Assembly (NCBI GenBank): GCA_020852515.1
Contig: JADZAS010000005.1
Span: forward strand, 1 to 64,000
Direction: 5' to 3'
Origin: Phycisphaerales bacterium
GTDB lineage: Bacteria > Planctomycetota > Phycisphaerae > Phycisphaerales > UBA5793
Length of the DNA: 64,000 bases
In this document: positions 35,305-45,271 of the stretch, one piece after another
How positions within the stretch are numbered: the first letter of the stretch is position 1
How the letters are laid out: every line of letters begins with the position of its first letter
The notes under the pieces: model-generated
Databases searched by the model: none
What the model saw: the letters and a program-made list of their open reading frames with translations, nothing else
Told to the model about the DNA's origin: nothing
Translations under genes and position numbers: made by a program

Positions 35305-36306
35305 TCACAGCCGGTCGAGGGCCGCAACGACGCGCAGCCGGGCGGCGTCCATCGGTCCGTCCATCTTCGCGCCCGAGGCCCGGGCATGCCCCCCACCGCC
35401 GAATTGCCGTGCCACCTGATTCACGTCGATCGCGTCCGGGCCGGGCTTGGAGCGCAGACTGAGTTTCACGCTCCCGCCGTTGGTCTCGGCGATCACACAG
35501 GCGACTTCAACTGACTCGACGCTCAGCGGCAGATCGGAAAAGCCGTGGCTGTCATCGGGCGTGGCCCCGGCGGCCTCATAGTCTGCCTTGCGCAGCGTCA
35601 AAACCGCCACGCGGCCCGCCGCCACGATCTCCAGCGACGTCAGCGCCCGAGCCAGCAGGCGCAGTCGGCTCGGCGGGTCGGTCTGCTCGATGGCGCGGAA
35701 CAGAGCCGCATGATCGATGCCCGCCTGCACCAGCCGTGCCGCGTGGCGGAACGTCGCAGCCGTGGTATTGGAGAATCGGAACCAGCCAGTGTCGGTCGCG
35801 ATCCCGAGATAGAGCGGCTCGGCGATCGCCCGATCCACCTCCACGCCCAGTGCGTCAATCAGATCGATCGCAATCTCGCTGGCGGCGCACGCGTCGGCGC
35901 GCACGAATCGGCAATCCGAGAGATCGGCGTCGCCCTGGATGTGGTGATCGATGATGCAGATCTTCTCGCGGTGTCGCTCCAGCCAACCGCCGAGCTCATT
36001 GAGTTGCGAGCGTGCGCCGGTGTCGGTCACGAGGATGAGATCAATCTCGTCACCCGGCTGGACCGACTCGGCCACGACGCTGATGGCCGTCGGCGCGATG
36101 AGCCGTTTGAACACATCCATCACCGGGCCGCTGTACCACACCTCAGCGCGCTTTCCGAGCCGCTCCACCGCCCGCGCCAGGGCAATGGTCGAGCCGATGG
36201 CGTCGCCGTCCGGCTTGACGTGCGTCGTGATGGCGATGCGCCCGGCCCGGCTGATTCGATCGGCGATCGTGTGCAGTTCGACGTTGGATTCGTACTTCGA
36301 TGTCAT
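35305..36306 (-). CDS. nrnA: DHH-family phosphoesterase, NrnA-like oligoribonuclease
   Basis: 333 residues. DHH domain motifs: 'ITTHVKPDGDAIGST' (residues about 26-40), 'LVTDTGA', and 'IIDHHIQGDADLSD' (about 118-131). The DHHA1 domain closes with 'RQFGGGGHARASGAKMDG' (about 300-317), which holds the RNA end. NrnA enzymes degrade nanoRNA and often also dephosphorylate pAp. The gene starts inside the stop of ribF (ATGA overlap), giving a ribF-nrnA pair, a common bacterial pairing (often with rbfA and truB, not seen here). Confidence 0.92.
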   Translation of the reverse strand: MTSKYESNVELHTIADRISRAGRIAITTHVKPDGDAIGSTIALARAVERLGKRAEVWYSGPVMDVFKRLIAPTAISVVAESVQPGDEIDLILVTDTGARSQLNELGGWLERHREKICIIDHHIQGDADLSDCRFVRADACAASEIAIDLIDALGVEVDRAIAEPLYLGIATDTGWFRFSNTTAATFRHAARLVQAGIDHAALFRAIEQTDPPSRLRLLARALTSLEIVAAGRVAVLTLRKADYEAAGATPDDSHGFSDLPLSVESVEVACVIAETNGGSVKLSLRSKPGPDAIDVNQVARQFGGGGHARASGAKMDGPMDAARLRVVAALDRL

Positions 36307-37220
36307 GACGCCAGTGCGTGCCTCGCGAGCAGGTCCCGGCTGCGATCGATGTCGCGCCCGATCTGGCGGCGCACCGCCTCAACGCCGTCGAAGCACAGTT
36401 CGTTGCGCAGAAAGCCCTCAAACTGGACCGTGCACGTCCAGCCGTAGGTGTCCAGCGGCCAGTGGCCGTCAATCAGGTGCGCTTCGCAGCGGCGCCGGCC
36501 GCCGGCAAAGGTCGGCGCGGCGCCGACGTTGATCGCCGCGGGCAGCCACTGCCCCTGCGGGTCGCTGGCCCGGCCGAAGTACACGCCGTCGGCCGGGAGG
36601 ATCGTCTCGGGAAGCAGATTCACCGTCGGCACCCCCAGCACTCGGCCGCGCTGATCGCCGCGAAGCACTTCGCCCTGCACTTCATACGGCCGGCCCAGCA
36701 GACGCCGCGCGTCATCCACCCGGCCGTGCTCGAGCAGCCATCGCACGAGCGAACTCGACACCGTGACAAGCGTGTGATCGCTCAGCACGGCCTGGGCGGG
36801 CGGCACGATGATCACTTCAAAGCCCAGCGCCAGACCGAGGTCCTTCAGGAGGCGCACGTCTCCGGCCCGGTCCTTGCCGAAGCGAAAGTCGGGACCTTCG
36901 ACCATCGCCGCGGGCTGCTGGCGCTCGTTGACGCCGGCGATAAAGGATTCAGGGCAAGTCCCGAGCAGTTCGGGCGTGGGCTCCAGGGGGACGACTTCAT
37001 CGACGCCGAGGTCGCGCAGAAGCCGCGTCCGCTGCGGTAGGCTCGTCAGCCGCGCCGGCACGGCGTCAGGCCGCAGCACCGTGGCGGGATGCGGGTCGAA
37101 GACCATCGCGATGATTCGCCCGGCGTCGCCGGCGGCTTGCCGGGCGGCGCGAATGAGCGCCTGATGCCCCGAATGGGCGCCGTCAAAATTACCGATCGTG
37201 ACCACGGTCCGGCCGGGCAT
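36303..37220 (-). CDS. ribF: Bifunctional riboflavin kinase / FAD synthetase
   Basis: 305 residues from the ATG at 37220; the frame extends upstream but only this start gives the family N-terminus 'VVTIGNFDGAHSGHQALI' (nucleotidyltransferase H-x-G-H motif). The FAD synthetase half covers about 1-180. The riboflavin kinase half begins about 190 with 'GRVLGVPTVNLLPETILP' and contains 'DGVYFGRA'. It makes FMN and then FAD from riboflavin and ATP. It is divergent from the glutamate dehydrogenase gene, only 79 nt away, and overlaps nrnA. Confidence 0.95.
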   Translation of the reverse strand: MPGRTVVTIGNFDGAHSGHQALIRAARQAAGDAGRIIAMVFDPHPATVLRPDAVPARLTSLPQRTRLLRDLGVDEVVPLEPTPELLGTCPESFIAGVNERQQPAAMVEGPDFRFGKDRAGDVRLLKDLGLALGFEVIIVPPAQAVLSDHTLVTVSSSLVRWLLEHGRVDDARRLLGRPYEVQGEVLRGDQRGRVLGVPTVNLLPETILPADGVYFGRASDPQGQWLPAAINVGAAPTFAGGRRRCEAHLIDGHWPLDTYGWTCTVQFEGFLRNELCFDGVEAVRRQIGRDIDRSRDLLARHALAS

Positions 37221-37299
37221 AGCGGCAACACTAGGCCCGCCACCGCAAATCTGCCAATGCGTTGTGGCGTTCCATGCCACGCCCGCCAAGGATTGTCGC

Positions 37300-40236
37300 A
37301 TGGCAGACGTTCAGATCGATCGCGAAGAGGTCATTCGGCAACTGGGCGATGGCTTGAGCCAGGCGGCGGAAGATTTTGTCCCCTGGTTTTTCCAGCAGAT
37401 GCCCGAAACCTATTTCCGCAACGTGGATGAAGCGACGCGCATGGAGCACATGCGCGCCGTGCTCGCCCTGCGGGCCTCGGGACAGGAGCCACGCGTCCGC
37501 ATTCGCAGCAACGACGGCCGTCGCGTTACTTACGTCCTGCCGCGCGACTATCCGGGGCTGCTCGTCGATCTGCTCATGTATGACTTCGGCGACGATCTCA
37601 TTCGCTCGGCCAAACTCTACTGCTCGCATGACGCCGAACTGGTCATCGATATCTTTGAAGTCGGCCAGAGCCAGCCTTGCGACCTGAACCAGGAGGCCGT
37701 GCGCAACACTTTTGAAAAGACCCTCGCGCTGGCCAAACAGCGCGGCGAACCCTGGACCGAACAGTCGCTGCGCGAGCATTTCAAACTGCTCTCCGAAGAC
37801 AGCGTGCTCAACTGCCCGCCGGCGCGCATCCTCGGCCACGCGCGGCTCTACCAGGAAGTGAGCCATTCCAAGGGCAGCGCCGTCGTCATCGACAACAGCC
37901 TCTACCCCGCCCACTCGCGCATCATCCTCGCCGTCGCCAACGTGCCGGCCAAGCGCATGCTCATCCGTGTGGCCAACAGGTTCAAGACGCTGAGCATCAA
38001 CGTCGATCGCGCCTACGTGGACGCCATCCAGGCCGGCGAAGAAGAGTCGGTCGTGATCATCTCCGCAGTCGTGCAGGGGCCCGACGGCGGACAGATCGAC
38101 CCCAACTCACTGCTCTGGCAGCGCCTGCACCGCGACCTGCTGCGTCTCAAGTGGCTCGATCGCGAGACGCTCGCGCTGGGCTACGAACACTCCGAAGTGG
38201 GCCTGGGCGGCGCCGACATCCTGCACACCTACTGCGATCTCGCCCACCAGTTGCTCGTTAAGACGAATCGCTATTACTACAGCCGGGCCCGCATCCGCGA
38301 GATCACCGAGAAGAGCATCGAACTGAGCCTCATGCTCGTGAACCTGTTCCGCGAGCGCTTCGATCCCGACAACGAACTCGACGACGCCGACTACGAATTG
38401 CGCGAGCACAAGGTGCGCGAGCACATCAACGCGGCGATCGAGGATGAAGTGACGCGCGAGATCTTCACGACGATCCTCGACGCCATCACCGCCACGCTCA
38501 AGACGAACTACTACGTCGTCGGACGCTACGCCCTGGCGCTGCGGCTCTCGCCGGACCTCATGATGCGCGTCGCCCCGCGCAACGAAAGGCCCTTTGGCAT
38601 CTTCTTCATCCACGGCCGCGACTTCAACGCCTTCCACGTCCGCTTCCGGCAGACGGCCCGCGGCGGCGTCCGCGTCGTCCGCCCCGGCAGCGACGAGCAG
38701 TTCATCCGCGAGACCGAGCGCCACTTCGACGAAGTGTTCGAACTGGGCTACGCCCAGCAACTCAAGAACAAGGACATCCCCGAAGGCGGCGCCAAGGCCG
38801 TCATCCTCGTCCGCCCCGGTCAGACGATCAACCGCTGCGTGCGCGCCTTCGCCGATGGGCTGCTCGACCTGATCACCGACGACGAGAAGACCCAGTCGCG
38901 CATCGTCGATCACCTCGGCGTCAAGGAATGGATCTACCTCGGGCCCGACGAGAACATCACCCCCGGCCACATCAACTGGATCGTCGAGCGGGCCGCGGCG
39001 CGGGGCTACCGCTTCCCCAACGCGCTGATGAGCTCCAAGCCCGGGGCGGGAATCAATCACAAGGAATACGGCGTCACGAGCGAAGGCGTCAACGTCTTCC
39101 TCGAAGTCGCCCTCAAGTCCAACGGCATCGACCCGCGCAAGCAGCCTTTTACGCTCAAAATCACCGGCGGGCCCGACGGCGACGTGGCGGGCAATCTCAT
39201 CAAGATCGTCATCCGCGACTACGGCAGCAACGTCAGGATCGTCGGCATCGCCGACGGCTTCGGCTGCGCGGAAGATTTGCAGGGCCTCAACCACCAGGAA
39301 CTACTCCGCCTCGTGACCGCGAGCAAGTCGATTGCCGAGTTCGACCGCGGCCGCCTCTCGCCGCAGGGCGCGCTCACCCTCGTGTCCGACCCCGACGGCT
39401 CGCGCATCCGCAACGAGATGCACAACCGCGTGATCGCCGACGCGTTCGTGCCGGCCGGCGGGCGGCCAGAAACGATCAACGTCGCCAACTGGAAGAAGTT
39501 CCTCACCGCGGACGGCAAGCCCAGCAGCCCGATCATTGTCGAAGGCGCCAATCTTTTCATCACCGGCGAGGCCCGAAGGCTGCTGTTCGATACCGGCGTG
39601 ATCATCGTCAAGGACTCATCGGCCAACAAGTGCGGCGTGATCTGCTCGAGTTACGAGATCATGGCCAGCCTCATGATCAGCCAGGCCGAGTTCCTTGAGA
39701 TCAAGTCTCAGTACGTCCATGAGGTGCTCCAGCGATTGCGCGAGGTGGCCGGGCTCGAGGCGCGGCTGCTCTTCGAAGAGCGAAAGCGCCGGCCCACCAC
39801 ACCGCTGGTCGATCTGAGCATCCTGCTCAGCCGCGAGATCCGCCGCGTCAACGACGCGCTCACTGCCGACTACGAGCGCGTCGCCGAGAATCATCCCGAT
39901 CTGGTTGAGCAGTGCATTACCGAACACATCCCGCCGTCGCTGCTGGCCAAGGCGGGCGACCGCGTGTGGACGGTGCTGCCCAAGTCTTACCGGCAGGAGA
40001 TCGTCTGCGCCACCCTCGCTTCGCGCCTCATCTACCGCGAGGGTTTTGATTACTTCCGCGACACGCCCGACAGCCACCTCGTCGATCTCACGCTTGCGTA
40101 CTTCCGGCGCGACCGGCACAACCGCGAACTCGTTGAGGAGATCAAGGCGTCCAGCCTCAAGCACGCGGCGGAGATCGCGGAACTGCTTCGCATCGGCGGC
40201 ACGCGGGCGGGCCTGCACGTCGCGCCCAAGATCTGA
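37300..40236 (+). CDS. Large NAD-dependent glutamate dehydrogenase
   Basis: 978 residues from the ATG at 37300, after AAGGA. This is the roughly 115-kDa class of GDH rather than the 450-residue hexamer type. A long N-terminal regulatory part (about 1-420) precedes the dehydrogenase core: 'RQTARGGVRVVRPGS', then 'NKDIPEGGAKAVILV' with the catalytic lysine, 'SSKPGAGINHKEYGVTSEGV' for glutamate binding, and a Rossmann part with 'LKITGGPDGDVAGNLIKIVI'. It oxidises glutamate to 2-oxoglutarate with NAD+. The neighbouring 5-oxoprolinase produces glutamate, so together they may feed glutathione- or pyroglutamate-derived carbon into the TCA cycle. Confidence 0.92.
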   Translation: MADVQIDREEVIRQLGDGLSQAAEDFVPWFFQQMPETYFRNVDEATRMEHMRAVLALRASGQEPRVRIRSNDGRRVTYVLPRDYPGLLVDLLMYDFGDDLIRSAKLYCSHDAELVIDIFEVGQSQPCDLNQEAVRNTFEKTLALAKQRGEPWTEQSLREHFKLLSEDSVLNCPPARILGHARLYQEVSHSKGSAVVIDNSLYPAHSRIILAVANVPAKRMLIRVANRFKTLSINVDRAYVDAIQAGEEESVVIISAVVQGPDGGQIDPNSLLWQRLHRDLLRLKWLDRETLALGYEHSEVGLGGADILHTYCDLAHQLLVKTNRYYYSRARIREITEKSIELSLMLVNLFRERFDPDNELDDADYELREHKVREHINAAIEDEVTREIFTTILDAITATLKTNYYVVGRYALALRLSPDLMMRVAPRNERPFGIFFIHGRDFNAFHVRFRQTARGGVRVVRPGSDEQFIRETERHFDEVFELGYAQQLKNKDIPEGGAKAVILVRPGQTINRCVRAFADGLLDLITDDEKTQSRIVDHLGVKEWIYLGPDENITPGHINWIVERAAARGYRFPNALMSSKPGAGINHKEYGVTSEGVNVFLEVALKSNGIDPRKQPFTLKITGGPDGDVAGNLIKIVIRDYGSNVRIVGIADGFGCAEDLQGLNHQELLRLVTASKSIAEFDRGRLSPQGALTLVSDPDGSRIRNEMHNRVIADAFVPAGGRPETINVANWKKFLTADGKPSSPIIVEGANLFITGEARRLLFDTGVIIVKDSSANKCGVICSSYEIMASLMISQAEFLEIKSQYVHEVLQRLREVAGLEARLLFEERKRRPTTPLVDLSILLSREIRRVNDALTADYERVAENHPDLVEQCITEHIPPSLLAKAGDRVWTVLPKSYRQEIVCATLASRLIYREGFDYFRDTPDSHLVDLTLAYFRRDRHNRELVEEIKASSLKHAAEIAELLRIGGTRAGLHVAPKI

Positions 40237-40276
40237 CCACCTGAGCGGCTGACCCGGGCCGCGGGCGGATGCTGCC

Positions 40277-43200
40277 ATGCACGACTCGAGCGTCTGGCGC
40301 CTGTGCATCGATACCGGCGGCACGTTCACCGATTGCCTCGCGCTTGATCCGCAGGGTCGGGAGCATCGAGCCAAGGTGCTCAGCACCGGCGCCCTGCGCG
40401 CGACCATCGTCGAATCGATCGGCACGAATCAAGTCCGGCTCCGGCTGCCGGTCGACGCGCCCGATGACTTCTTCGTTGGCGCGATGCTGCGCCGCATCGC
40501 CGACTCGCCCCGGGCGGCGCGCATCGGCTCGTTTGACGCCCGGCGCAACGTCGTCACGACCGACTCCGCCGCGCCAATGCCGACGGGTCTGTGCGAGATC
40601 GAAACGGGCCTGGAAGCGCCGGTGCTCGCGGCGCACCTCGTGACGAGAACGCCGCTGAACGGTTTGCTGCCGCCCATGCAACTGCGTCTCGCGACGACGC
40701 GCGGCACCAACGCACTGCTCGAGCGGCGCGGCGGCCCCACCGCCCTGCTCATCACCGCCGGCTTTGCCGATCTCATTCGCATCGGCACGCAGCAGCGTCC
40801 TGATCTGTTCGCCATCGACATTCTCAAGCCGCAGCCGCTGCACGACGCCGTCGTCGAAGTGCGCGAGCAGATCGACGCCGGCGGCCTCGTGCTGGCGCCG
40901 GTCGATCTCGATCACCTGCGCGATGAAGCCGCCCGACTCGCGGCGCGGGGCATCTCAGCGGCGGCGGTGGCGCTCAAGAACGCATGGCTTAATGACGAAC
41001 ACGAGCGGACCGTCGAAGCTGTGCTCCGGGAGGCGGGATTTGAATCTGTTACCCGATCATCCGCGGCCGCTCCGCTGATGCGCCTGCTGCCGCGCGCTGA
41101 AACGGCGCTGGTGGACGCGTATCTTGCGCCGATCATTCGCGGCTACATCGGGCGCATCGGCGAGCGCATCGAGGCGGACTCGATCAAGGTCATGACCAGC
41201 GCCGGCGGACTGGCGGCGGCGAAGCACTACCGCCCGTGCGACAGCCTGCTCAGCGGACCGGCCGGCGGCATTGCCGGCGCCGCAGCCGTGGCCCGCGCCA
41301 CGGGCGAGCAGCACGTCATCTCGTTCGACATGGGCGGCACGAGTACGGACGTGGCGCGCTGGGCGGGCGAATTCGAATACGACTTCGAGCACCACGTGGG
41401 CGATGCGCGGCTGCTCGCCCCGGCGCTCTCTATTGAAAGCGTCGCCGCCGGTGGCGGGAGCGTGTGCTGGTTCGACGGCCACCGCCTGCGCGTCGGCCCG
41501 CACAGCGCCGGCGCCGCGCCGGGACCGGCCTGCTACGGCTGCGGCGGCCCGCTCACCATTACCGACGTCAACCTGCTGCTGGGGCGCGTGGATGAGCGGC
41601 GTTTCCAGACGCCGCTTGATCATGCCGCAGCCGTTCTCCGCTGCGAGCAGCTGCTCACCGAGGTTCGGCGCGGCGCCGGCGAGGCGATCGATGAAACGAC
41701 CCTGCTCACCGGCCTGCTCGCCATCGCCAACGCGCACATGGCCGACGCCATCGCGCGCATCAGCCTGCGGCGCGGCCTCGATCCTGCCGAGCACACGCTC
41801 ATCGCCTTCGGCGGCGCCGGAGGCCAGCACGCCTGCGCCATAGCGGATCGGCTCGGCATGAACCGCGTCATCGCACCCGCCGACGCCGGGCTGCTCAGTG
41901 CCGCGGGCCTCTTCGATGCGCGCGTGGAGCGCTTTGCGCAGCGCCAGGTGCTGCGCCCGCTCGATGACGTTTCGCCCCACGATCTGGCCGCGATGCTCGC
42001 CGACCTCGACCGCGAGGCGATCGAACTCGTGGAGCGCGATTGCACCGCCGATGAGCCAGTCGAGATCCGCCGCCGCCTTGCGGAGATGCGCGTACTCGGC
42101 CAGGACTCGACACTGACGGTCGAGATCACCGATCTGCCTGCGCTCGGCTCCGGCTTCGCTCGCGAGCACCAGCGCATTTTCGGCTATGGACCTCCGGGCC
42201 GCATTGAGCTCGAATCGCTTCGCGTCATTGCTTCAACTCCTGCGCCGCAGCGGCGCGCGACGCCGCACACGCACCGGCACGACCCGCCGCCCGCAACGCG
42301 CGCCATCCACATGCGGTTCGACGCCGCAGACACGAGCGTTCCGATCATCGACCGCGAAGCGTTCGTGTCCTCTTCTCCGGTCCCCGGCCCGGCTTTGCTT
42401 GTCGATGATCACAGCACCACGCTGGTGGAACCAGGCTGGACCTGCCGACGGGCCCTCGGCGGGCACATCATCATCGAGCGATCTGTCGCGGCCACGCAGC
42501 AGCGGCCGGCCGAGCAAGCCCCGACAGGCGACGCGATTAACCCCATCCGCCTCGAGCTGTTCACGAACCGGTTCCGCGGGATCGTTCAGGACATGGGCGA
42601 ACTGCTCCGCCGCACCGCTCAATCGACGAACGTCAAGGAGCGTCTGGACTTCTCGTGCGCCCTGCTCGACGCCGAGGCGCGGCTGGTCGCCAACGCCCCA
42701 CACATCCCCGTGCACCTGGGCGCGATGGGCTGCTGCGTCCGCGCCGTGCGCGATGCGATCGCGCTCAAGCCTGGCGATGTGGCCATCACCAATCACCCGG
42801 CATTCGGCGGCTCGCATCTGCCTGACATCACGCTCATCACGCCGGTCTTCGATGGCGATGCGCTGCTCGGCTACGTCGCCAACCGCGCCCATCACGCCGA
42901 GATCGGCGGCACGCGGCCGGGCTCGATGCCGCCCGCGGCGCGCACCCTGGCCGAAGAAGGCGTGGTGATCCCACCCATGCTCCTGGCGCGCGGCGGCGTG
43001 GTGGACTGGCCTGCAATTCGCGCGCTGCTCGAAGATTCGCCTCATCCTTCGCGCCAGGTGGAGATGAACCTCGCCGACCTCGCCGCAGCCCTCGCCGCCA
43101 ACCGCCACGGCGCCGAGATGCTCCGCCAACTCGCCCGGACGCACGGCCCCGATGTCGTGGCTGCGTTCATGGCGGCACTGCGATCGCAGGCCGCCGACAC

Positions 43201-44074
43201 GACGCGCCAGGCTCTGGCGCATCTGGGCGATCGCGTCTTCCATGCCGCCGAGCAACTTGACGACGGCTCGGCGCTGGAAGTCAGCATCACCACTCGTGGC
43301 GGGCGCGCGGTCATCGATTTCACCGGCTCGTGCCCTACGCACGCCGGTAACCTGAATGCGACTCCCGCCATCGTCCACAGCGCCGTCATGTATGTCCTGC
43401 GCCTGCTCGTGGGCCGACCGCTGCCGCTCAACGAGGGTCTGCTCGAATCGGTCAGCATGATTCTGCCCGAGGACACGATTCTCAACCCGCGCTTCAGCGC
43501 CGATCCGGCGCGCTGCCCGGCAGTGGTCGGCGGCAATACCGAAACGAGTCAGCGCCTTGTGGACACGCTCATCAAGGCGCTGGGCCTGGCCGCATGTTCG
43601 CAGGGCACGATGAACAACGTCCTCTTCGGGAACGAGCGATTCGGCTACTACGAGACCATTTGCGGCGGCGCCGGGGCGAGCGAGCAGCGCGAAGGCGCTG
43701 ACGCCGTCCACACGCATATGACCAACACGCGCATCACCGACGTCGAAGTTCTCGAACATCGCTACCCGGTGCGCGTGCGCCAGTTCGCGATTCGGCGCGC
43801 CTCCGGCGGGCTCGGCCGCCATCGCGGCGGCGACGGCGTGGTGCGCGAGATCGAGTTCCTCGAACCCGTGGCGCTCTCGGTGCTCACGCAGCATCGCACC
43901 GTCCCGCCGTTCGGCTGCGCCGGGGGTGAAAGCGGCGCGTGCGGCAGGCAAAGCCTCATTCGCACCGACTCCGCGGTCGTCGAACTGGCTTCGATCGACG
44001 GCTGCGACGCAAAGCCCGGCGACCGCCTCATCATCGAGACGCCCGGCGGGGGCGGGTGGGGCAAGGTCACGTGA
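40277..44074 (+). CDS. 5-oxoprolinase (fused hydantoinase A and B)
   Basis: 1265 residues, the full-length single-chain form like eukaryotic OPLAH. Part A (about 1-690) opens with 'LCIDTGGTFTDCLALDPQ', a phosphate-binding loop of the actin-like ATPase fold, and includes 'FDMGGTSTDVARW' and 'IAFGGAGGQHACAIADR'. Part B (about 750-1265) has 'NPIRLELFTNRFRGIVQDMG', 'NHPAFGGSHLPDITLI' and a C-terminal 'DRLIIETPGGGGWG'. The enzyme opens 5-oxo-L-proline to glutamate using ATP; hydantoinase or acetophenone carboxylase activity cannot be excluded. It starts 40 nt after the glutamate dehydrogenase stop. Confidence 0.9.
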   Translation: MHDSSVWRLCIDTGGTFTDCLALDPQGREHRAKVLSTGALRATIVESIGTNQVRLRLPVDAPDDFFVGAMLRRIADSPRAARIGSFDARRNVVTTDSAAPMPTGLCEIETGLEAPVLAAHLVTRTPLNGLLPPMQLRLATTRGTNALLERRGGPTALLITAGFADLIRIGTQQRPDLFAIDILKPQPLHDAVVEVREQIDAGGLVLAPVDLDHLRDEAARLAARGISAAAVALKNAWLNDEHERTVEAVLREAGFESVTRSSAAAPLMRLLPRAETALVDAYLAPIIRGYIGRIGERIEADSIKVMTSAGGLAAAKHYRPCDSLLSGPAGGIAGAAAVARATGEQHVISFDMGGTSTDVARWAGEFEYDFEHHVGDARLLAPALSIESVAAGGGSVCWFDGHRLRVGPHSAGAAPGPACYGCGGPLTITDVNLLLGRVDERRFQTPLDHAAAVLRCEQLLTEVRRGAGEAIDETTLLTGLLAIANAHMADAIARISLRRGLDPAEHTLIAFGGAGGQHACAIADRLGMNRVIAPADAGLLSAAGLFDARVERFAQRQVLRPLDDVSPHDLAAMLADLDREAIELVERDCTADEPVEIRRRLAEMRVLGQDSTLTVEITDLPALGSGFAREHQRIFGYGPPGRIELESLRVIASTPAPQRRATPHTHRHDPPPATRAIHMRFDAADTSVPIIDREAFVSSSPVPGPALLVDDHSTTLVEPGWTCRRALGGHIIIERSVAATQQRPAEQAPTGDAINPIRLELFTNRFRGIVQDMGELLRRTAQSTNVKERLDFSCALLDAEARLVANAPHIPVHLGAMGCCVRAVRDAIALKPGDVAITNHPAFGGSHLPDITLITPVFDGDALLGYVANRAHHAEIGGTRPGSMPPAARTLAEEGVVIPPMLLARGGVVDWPAIRALLEDSPHPSRQVEMNLADLAAALAANRHGAEMLRQLARTHGPDVVAAFMAALRSQAADTTRQALAHLGDRVFHAAEQLDDGSALEVSITTRGGRAVIDFTGSCPTHAGNLNATPAIVHSAVMYVLRLLVGRPLPLNEGLLESVSMILPEDTILNPRFSADPARCPAVVGGNTETSQRLVDTLIKALGLAACSQGTMNNVLFGNERFGYYETICGGAGASEQREGADAVHTHMTNTRITDVEVLEHRYPVRVRQFAIRRASGGLGRHRGGDGVVREIEFLEPVALSVLTQHRTVPPFGCAGGESGACGRQSLIRTDSAVVELASIDGCDAKPGDRLIIETPGGGGWGKVT

Positions 44075-44104
44075 GCGCAGCGAACCGGACCTACCATTGG
44101 ACCC

Positions 44105-44962
44105 ATGCCCCGCCGCCGAACATCGCCATATGCTGACAAGTCGCGCGGCGTGCGCATTCAGAAGGTCCTCGCCGAGGCAGGCATCGACTCGCGCCGCCAC
44201 TGCGAGCAACTCATCGAGGAGCGCCGCGTCAGCGTGAACGGCACCTTCATCGAGTCGCTGCCCGCTTGGGTCGATCCCGTGAACGACCGGATCGAGGTGG
44301 ACGGCCATCCGGTGCGCCGCCGGCGCCCGGACCATCCCGCCGATCACTACTACGTGATGCTCAACAAGCCCACCAACGTGGTCTCGACCAACAGCGATCC
44401 GTACGGCCGGCGCCGGGCAATCGATCTCGTGCCCCTGCCGGGCAAGCCCCGCCTCTTTTGCGTCGGGCGGCTCGACGCCGACGCGACCGGCCTGCTGCTG
44501 CTGACCAACGACGGCGCACTGGCCAATCGCCTCACGCATCCGCGCTACGAGGTGCACAAGACGTATGAAGTCGTAGTCAAGGGCAGTCTCGATGGCGAGG
44601 GCGTTGCGGCCCTGCAGCGCGGCATTGTGCTGCACGACCGCCGCCGCAACAAGGTCGAACGCACCGAGCCCGTCCGCCTCAAACTGCTCAAGCGCGACCG
44701 CGATCGCACGCATCTCACCATGGAGCTGCGCGAAGGGCGTAATCGCCAGATTCGCGACATGATGGCGGCGCTCGATCACCCGGTGCGCAAAGTCCGGTGC
44801 ATCGCGGTGGGCCCGCTCAAACTCAGCGGCGTGGCCCTCGGACAGTGGCGCATGCTACGCGCCGCAGAGGTGAGCGCGCTGCGAAAGGCCGCCGGCCTGG
44901 GCAAGCCGGTGCGGCCTAAGTCAAAGCGGACTTCGGGCAGGCGGGCGCGGAGCGGGCAATGA
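44105..44962 (+). CDS. rluB: Pseudouridine synthase, RluB/RsuA family
   Basis: 285 residues. An S4 domain (about 15-62, 'IQKVLAEAGIDSRRHCEQLI') precedes the catalytic domain. The catalytic Asp lies in 'VGRLDADATGLLLLTNDG' (about 120-137), and the RsuA/RluB-type 'LREGRNRQIRDMMAAL' follows (about 200-215). It converts a uridine in 23S rRNA (RluB, near U2605 in E. coli numbering) or 16S rRNA to pseudouridine; RluB is favoured by the missing E. coli RsuA-type N-terminal form. The C-terminal 30 residues are basic. Its 3' end overlaps the convergent DUF4286 gene by 47 nt. Confidence 0.9.
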   Translation: MPRRRTSPYADKSRGVRIQKVLAEAGIDSRRHCEQLIEERRVSVNGTFIESLPAWVDPVNDRIEVDGHPVRRRRPDHPADHYYVMLNKPTNVVSTNSDPYGRRRAIDLVPLPGKPRLFCVGRLDADATGLLLLTNDGALANRLTHPRYEVHKTYEVVVKGSLDGEGVAALQRGIVLHDRRRNKVERTEPVRLKLLKRDRDRTHLTMELREGRNRQIRDMMAALDHPVRKVRCIAVGPLKLSGVALGQWRMLRAAEVSALRKAAGLGKPVRPKSKRTSGRRARSGQ

Positions 44963-45251
44963 CCTCGCCCGTCGAGCGGCTGTAGCGCAGGCCGAGTTCC
45001 AGTGGGAAGCGCTTCAACCCTTCAGCCCGCAAACGCGGCGCATGATCCCTCTCATAGGACTCAAACGCAGCGCGAGTGCGGAAGCGGTACTGCACCTGGT
45101 ACGCGATCGATGCCGCGTCAACGCGGATGACTTCGGCCGACTCGGCGCCCGCGCGGCAGACATCCGCGAGATGCTCGCGCTCGAGCCACTCCACCCACTG
45201 CCGGGCCACCTCAACGGAATCGAATTCGCATGCGACGGTGTAGAGCAGCAC
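44916..45251 (-). CDS. DUF4286 family small protein
   Basis: 111 residues from a GTG at 45251 with GAGGGGGC ahead. The family pattern is present: an N-terminal strand 'LLYTVACEFDSVEVARQWVE', a W-L-x-x-E-H-L helix, 'YQVQYRFRTRAAFESYERDH' and 'APRLRAEGLKRFPLELGLRY' at the end. This is a ferredoxin-like fold of unknown function. It lies 20 nt after nuoC and is the last gene of the leftward block. The last 47 nt are shared with rluB on the other strand. Confidence 0.75.
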   Translation of the reverse strand: MLLYTVACEFDSVEVARQWVEWLEREHLADVCRAGAESAEVIRVDAASIAYQVQYRFRTRAAFESYERDHAPRLRAEGLKRFPLELGLRYSRSTGEVIARSAPACPKSALT

Positions 45252-45271
45252 GTCGCCCCCTCGGTGCAATC

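Noticed and set aside
42233-44779. Long minus-strand open frame (848 codons) across the 5-oxoprolinase gene
   Set aside because: Antisense of a clearly conserved enzyme; codon mirror effect of GC-rich third positions. No start site or domain.
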